Origin: Rugamonas sp045984285
GTDB lineage: Bacteria; Pseudomonadota; Gammaproteobacteria; Burkholderiales; Burkholderiaceae_D
Direction: 5' to 3'
Length of the DNA: 64,000 bases
Assembly: GCF_045984285.3 (NCBI RefSeq)
Contig: NZ_JBJQIK030000006.1
Span: 254,804-318,803 of the forward strand
The translations under genes and the position numbers were made by a program. Below, piece by piece: positions 60,538 through 64,000 of the stretch. The notes beneath the pieces were generated by a model. The model worked only from the letters and a program-made list of their open reading frames with translations. It did not search any database and was not told the origin of the DNA. Positions within the stretch are counted from its first letter, which is position 1; each line of letters opens with the position of its first letter.

Positions 60538-61259
60538 GTTGGATGCGCCTTTCCAGAAGAAGTTCCCGGCAGCGGCAGCCGGATATGGATGCTGGTGCCG
60601 GCCGCGCTGCCGGTAATCTCGATCTCTCCGCGCAGCGCCTGCACCCGCTCGCGCATGCCGAGCAGGCCGAAGGAGGACGCTTTCCTGAAATCCGCAGGGC
60701 GAATGCCGCACCCGTCATCCTCGATATCGATGCGCAGCATCGCAGACTCGCGCCGCAGCGCCACATGCGCGGTCCCGGCCGCCGCATGCCGCGCCACATT
60801 GGTCAGCGATTCCTGCACGATGCGGTATACGGCCGTGCTGAAAGCATCGTCGAACATGAGCTCTGTCTCCTGCGCGTCGAGCAGGCAGCTGATGCCATGC
60901 CGCTGCTCGAACTCATTACGCAGCGCCTGCAGCGCAAAATACAGCCCGCCTTCATCCAGCGCGAGCGGCCGCAGGTTGCCGGCAATGCGCCGCAGCGACA
61001 CGATGGCGGACAGCAGGCGCCGGTCCATGCCCTCCAGCTGCTCGCGCACGCCGGGCTCGCGCGCGTCGCGCTGCATCAGCAGGTTCACGTCCACCCGCAG
61101 TGTGGCAAGCAGCTGTCCCAGGTCGTCATGCAGCTCGCGCGCGATGAAAGCACGCTCATCTTCCCGGATCGATTCGATGGCATGATCGCTTGCGCGCCGT
61201 CCTGCGGTGCGAACGTGCGGCGCAGGACGGAAACGGCGGAATAGTCGGAATGCACGCAT
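60534..61259 (-). CDS. Soluble NarL-type sensor histidine kinase
   Basis: 241 residues. HisKA_3 dimerisation domain (IREDERAFIARELHDDLGQLLATLRVDVNLLMQRDAR, with the phosphorylated His in ARELHDDLG) and HATPase_c (VYRIVQESLTNVARHAA, DIEDDGCGI, GLLGMRERVQAL). No membrane helix or recognisable sensor domain: about 30 residues only precede the H-box, so it is cytoplasmic or a short remnant. No LuxR-type response regulator is next to it. Translationally coupled to the coiled-coil gene downstream. Confidence 0.87.
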   Translation of the reverse strand: MRAFRLFRRFRPAPHVRTAGRRASDHAIESIREDERAFIARELHDDLGQLLATLRVDVNLLMQRDAREPGVREQLEGMDRRLLSAIVSLRRIAGNLRPLALDEGGLYFALQALRNEFEQRHGISCLLDAQETELMFDDAFSTAVYRIVQESLTNVARHAAAGTAHVALRRESAMLRIDIEDDGCGIRPADFRKASSFGLLGMRERVQALRGEIEITGSAAGTSIHIRLPLPGTSSGKAHPT

Positions 61260-61370
61260 GGAAGCTCCCCAGGCTGCGGCAAAGGCAGCCTTGAAAAGAC
61301 CGTAATACAGGCAGCGCGAGGGGAGTTGAGATGGCGCAGAGCCCGCGCAATGGCGGGCTCCGGCGGGGAA

Positions 61371-62135
61371 TTACATCTGTTTGAACAGGTGCAGGAAGGA
61401 ACGGCTCACTTCAAGCTTGTCGGGACGGCCCTTGATCATCACCAGGTGGCGGCCGCGGATATCGCGGGTCACGCCTTCAATGGCATTCACGTTGACCAGC
61501 GTAGCGCGGTGAATCTGCCAGAACAGGGCCGGATCCAGCTCTTCGGCCAGGTCGCGCACCGGCTTGCGGATCAGCGCTTCGAATTTGTCGGTCTGCACGC
61601 AGGTATATTTTTCGTCCGAACGGAAGAACAGGATTTCCTCGACCGGAATCATGCGCAGATCCTGGCCGATGCTGGCCTGGATCCACTGCAGGAACTTCGG
61701 CTTCGGCGTCGCTATCTTTTCCGCCAGTTGCGACAGCATGGCCGTCACGCTTGCGTTCACATCGCCGCCGGCCGGCGCATCCTTGCGGTTCTTCAGGCGG
61801 TCGACGGTAATCTTCAGGCGCTCCGGCTCCGGCGGTTTCAGCACATAGTCCACGGCGCCGCGCTCGAAGGCCTCCACCGCATAGGCATCGTAAGCGGTAA
61901 CAAACACGATCTGGCTCTTGTTGCCGATTTCGGCCGCGGCTTCCATGCCGGTCTTGCCCGGCATGCGGATATCGAGGAAGGTGTAGTCCGGCTTCAGCTC
62001 ATCGACCAGCTCGATCGCTTCTTCGCCGTTCTTGGCTTCGCCCACAATTTCAAGCTCCGGCCACACCTGGCCCAGGCGCATGCGCAACTGGTCGCGCATC
62101 AATCGTTCATCATCAGCAAGAATGGCAGTAGGCAT
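61371..62135 (-). CDS. LytTR-family response regulator
   Basis: 254 residues. Receiver (MPTAILADDERLMRDQLRMRLGQVW, phosphoacceptor in DYTFLDIRMPGKTGME, Lys in VDYVLKPPEPERL) and LytTR domain (about 150-250, EEILFFRSDEKYTCVQTD, FWQIHRATLVNVNAIEGVTRDIRG). Its partner kinase lies 63 bp upstream on the same strand. Confidence 0.92.
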   Translation of the reverse strand: MPTAILADDERLMRDQLRMRLGQVWPELEIVGEAKNGEEAIELVDELKPDYTFLDIRMPGKTGMEAAAEIGNKSQIVFVTAYDAYAVEAFERGAVDYVLKPPEPERLKITVDRLKNRKDAPAGGDVNASVTAMLSQLAEKIATPKPKFLQWIQASIGQDLRMIPVEEILFFRSDEKYTCVQTDKFEALIRKPVRDLAEELDPALFWQIHRATLVNVNAIEGVTRDIRGRHLVMIKGRPDKLEVSRSFLHLFKQM

Positions 62136-62198
62136 GGCGCAAAAGGTGTTAAAAACAGAAGCTAATTATTCAATGAATCGGCGCGGGAAGCAATCTAT

Positions 62199-63569
62199 TC
62201 ATGCAGGCTGGGTAGTGGCCAGCTGATAGGGCACTTCGATGATGGCGATCACGCCGCTTGGGCTGTTCGGTTCGATGGTGAGCTTGCCCTGGTCGCCATG
62301 CAGCAGTTTCAGGCGCTCGCGGATCGTCATCAGGCCCAAGCCGGTACCATCGCTCGGTTTCGCGCCGAAGCCGAGGCCGTCGTCGGTGACGGTCACGCGC
62401 AGCTTGCTGTGCGCCACATCGGCGCGCACTTTCAGCGTTCCGCCTTCCGGCTTGCCTTCCAGGCCGTGCTTGATGGCGTTTTCCACCATCGACTGCAGCA
62501 TCATGGGCGGGAAGGCGGCGCTGCGCAGGCCGTCGGGAATCTCGAAGTCGATGGTCAGGCGTTCTTCCATGCGCATTTTCAGGAGCGCGAGGTAAGCCAC
62601 CACCATATCGGCCTCGCGGCCCAGGTTCGTAATCAGCGCGTTGTCGCGCATCTGCGGCAGCACGGCGCGCAGGTACTTGATCAGGCTGCGCTGCATGGCG
62701 GAAGCGCGCGGCGGATCGGTTTCGATCAGATGTTCAACGGAGGCCAGCGTGTTGAACAGGAAGTGCGGCTCAACCTGGGCCTGCATCATCTGCATCTTGG
62801 CTTCGCTCAGCTGGCGCTGCATGGATTCGCGTTCCGCATTGGCGTTGGCCGACTGGGTTTCAGCCTCCGCCTTCTTTTTGCCGCCCACCAGGGCCTTCAT
62901 CGCAAACAGGGCCAGCACCAGCAGGGTCACGAAACTCTGGAACCAGGTCGAAGCCTGCTTGTGATAACGCGACACTTTCTCTTCCGCGGCATTGTCCACC
63001 GCCTCTTCCAGCGCATTGGACAGTTCCTCGCCGATCTGCGGCGGCAGCTCGATGTGGACTTCCTCGCCGGGCAGAGGAGGCAGGGGCGGCTTCACCGACT
63101 TGGCGGGCGGTGCCGCAGGCGCGGGCGCGGCCGGCGCTGCAGGGGCGGCAGGCGCAGCGGGAGCGGCTTCGGCTGCCTCGGCGGCATCGGGTACGGCGGG
63201 AACTTCGCCGTCCGGCGATGCGGCGGGCTCCTCATGCGGGCTGCCCATCTCAACCGGAGGCGGCACCGGATCCTTCTCTTTGCGCACCTTGCCACGCGGA
63301 TTGAAGTGGATGCCGCTGTCGTCGATGACGATATTGGTGTCTGCGCTGCCGGACTGGCGCTTGTGCGACTTGATGACGATGTCTTCGTCCGGGCTGGAGG
63401 AGAACAGCTCGTCCTGCAGGATGGACGCGGCAATCATGGCCAGCGCTGCAAACAGGAAGAACTTCCACCAGGACAGTTGCGTCACCCAAACCGCAGTTCG
63501 GTCGAAGGCCTTGTGGAGCCAGGCGAGGACCATCTTCAGTGTTTCTTGAGCTTTCGGCATCGGGAACAT
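62199..63569 (-). CDS. LytS-type sensor histidine kinase with Ala/Pro-rich periplasmic segment
   Basis: 456 residues. First membrane helix about 35-52, a long periplasmic stretch (50-215) containing an Ala-Pro-rich linker (EAAPAAPAAPAAPAAPAPAAPP) and charged ends, a second helix (FVTLLVLALFAMKALVGGKKKA), then AKMQMMQAQVEPHFLFNTLASVEHLIE (His_kinase) and HATPase (MVENAIKHGLEG, GLGLMTIRERLKLLHGDQG). ATG 63569 or the ATG 9 bp later could start it. Divergent from the rRNA operon. Confidence 0.88.
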   Translation of the reverse strand: MFPMPKAQETLKMVLAWLHKAFDRTAVWVTQLSWWKFFLFAALAMIAASILQDELFSSSPDEDIVIKSHKRQSGSADTNIVIDDSGIHFNPRGKVRKEKDPVPPPVEMGSPHEEPAASPDGEVPAVPDAAEAAEAAPAAPAAPAAPAAPAPAAPPAKSVKPPLPPLPGEEVHIELPPQIGEELSNALEEAVDNAAEEKVSRYHKQASTWFQSFVTLLVLALFAMKALVGGKKKAEAETQSANANAERESMQRQLSEAKMQMMQAQVEPHFLFNTLASVEHLIETDPPRASAMQRSLIKYLRAVLPQMRDNALITNLGREADMVVAYLALLKMRMEERLTIDFEIPDGLRSAAFPPMMLQSMVENAIKHGLEGKPEGGTLKVRADVAHSKLRVTVTDDGLGFGAKPSDGTGLGLMTIRERLKLLHGDQGKLTIEPNSPSGVIAIIEVPYQLATTQPA

Positions 63570-63682
63570 GCAATTCTTTCGGTAAAGCTTATTAGATGAG
63601 TGTAACTGTACGTGCCGGACGCCAGTTCCGCCAGCCAGGTGCGACAGTCTGCAAAAACAGGGGATTGAAACGCAAAAAGGGG

Positions 63683-63711
63683 TTGACGCTCTTCGTGCCG
63701 GGCGGCATAAT
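63683..63711 (+). promoter_or_regulatory. Ribosomal RNA operon promoter
   Basis: TTGACG (63683-63688), 17-bp spacer, CATAAT (63706-63711), preceded by A-rich blocks (GCAAAAACAG, CGCAAAAAGG) like UP elements. Predicted start near 63718, giving a leader of about 195 nt before 16S rRNA. Confidence 0.85.
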
Positions 63712-63756
63712 CTCGTTTCTCTGCTTCACGAACACAACGCTTCGTGAGACACAGCA

Positions 63757-63768
63757 GGATCTTTAAAA
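63757..63768 (+). promoter_or_regulatory. boxA antitermination site of the rRNA leader
   Basis: GGATCTTTAAAA is close to the boxA consensus TGCTCTTTAACA, in the right place between the promoter and the 16S gene. NusB/NusE binding is expected from general rRNA knowledge. Confidence 0.65.
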
Positions 63769-63912
63769 ATTAACAGTCGATAAGTGTGGGCGTTTGAAGA
63801 AGTGCACGAGGCTTAGGCCTCGATGCTCAAATTATTTAAACGCTCACAAGAAATATTGTAAGTCAGTATTTTGAGTGAGTGACCATGGCAGAAATGCCAT
63901 AAAACAGAGATT

Positions 63913-64000
63913 GAACTGAAGAGTTTGATCCTGGCTCAGATTGAACGCTGGCGGCATGCTTTACACATGCAAGTCGAACGGTAACAGGGAGCTTGCTCCG
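63913..64000 (+). rRNA. 16S ribosomal RNA (5' end only)
   Basis: GAACTGAAGAGTTTGATCCTGGCTCAG at 63913-63939 contains the universal 27F primer site and aligns with E. coli position 1 at 63913. The following GGCATGCTTTACACATGCAAGTCGAACGG is the usual betaproteobacterial continuation up to V1. The gene runs off the window after 88 nt. Confidence 0.97.

Overview
The window reads as chromosome of a high-GC betaproteobacterium of the Oxalobacteraceae (Massilia/Duganella/Pseudoduganella type). The evidence is gene content and protein style rather than a database search: PEP-CTERM surface proteins with an EpsA-type regulator, a split CysH/DUF934/siroheme sulfite reductase operon under CysB, the prpB-prpC-acnD-prpF methylcitrate operon behind a sigma-54 promoter, a Gram-negative trimeric porin, and a 16S rRNA 5' end with the betaproteobacterial GAACTGAAGAG start at the right edge. 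No prophage, insertion sequence, CRISPR array or tRNA was found.

Left part (1-21.4 kb). The 3' end of galE, an NDP-sugar nucleotidyltransferase and a bifunctional manC supply nucleotide sugars for extracellular polysaccharide. Then comes a cell-surface region: four PEP-CTERM proteins, a TIGR03790-type protein (a family known from exosortase-bearing genomes), a large secreted NucH/ExeM-type nuclease, a PhoB-like regulator whose phosphoacceptor Asp is replaced by Glu, and an EpsA-like LuxR regulator. An eleven-gene operon-like array (11.4-20.8 kb) encodes a non-canonical type II secretion/type IV pilus-like machine: GspG, GspF and GspE, PilM/N/O/P-like platform proteins, a TPR-bearing secretin lipoprotein and three more prepilin-like proteins. 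PEP-CTERM genes flank it on both sides. No exosortase and no prepilin peptidase lie in the window.

Middle part (21.4-44.4 kb). Mostly housekeeping genes: murJ, rpsT, rluE-like, icd, a cold-shock protein, clpS-clpA. These are followed by a LytS/LytTR two-component pair, an alpha/beta hydrolase whose start codon sits in a strong hairpin, and a four-helix membrane protein. The prp locus follows (prpR divergent from prpBC-acnD-prpF) with a consensus sigma-54 promoter and a clear palindromic operator. A five-PAS GGDEF-EAL protein and exonuclease III close this part.

Right part (44.4-64 kb). Two orphan small genes, pepA divergent from lptF-lptG-cbiX, and a long sulfur assimilation operon (cysI, DUF934, cysH, cysD, cysN, cobA) that runs on into two tandem paralogous genes of unknown function. 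After the divergent cysB and a methyltransferase come a porin, a soluble NarL-type kinase coupled to a small coiled-coil membrane protein, a second LytS/LytTR pair, and the promoter, leader and first bases of a ribosomal RNA operon.

The strongest candidates for something new are: the non-phosphorylatable PhoB-like regulator together with a Pho-box-like direct repeat in front of the nuclease gene; the hybrid secretion machine inside a PEP-CTERM neighbourhood; the hairpin that buries the hydrolase start codon; and the paralogous gene pair at the end of the cys operon.
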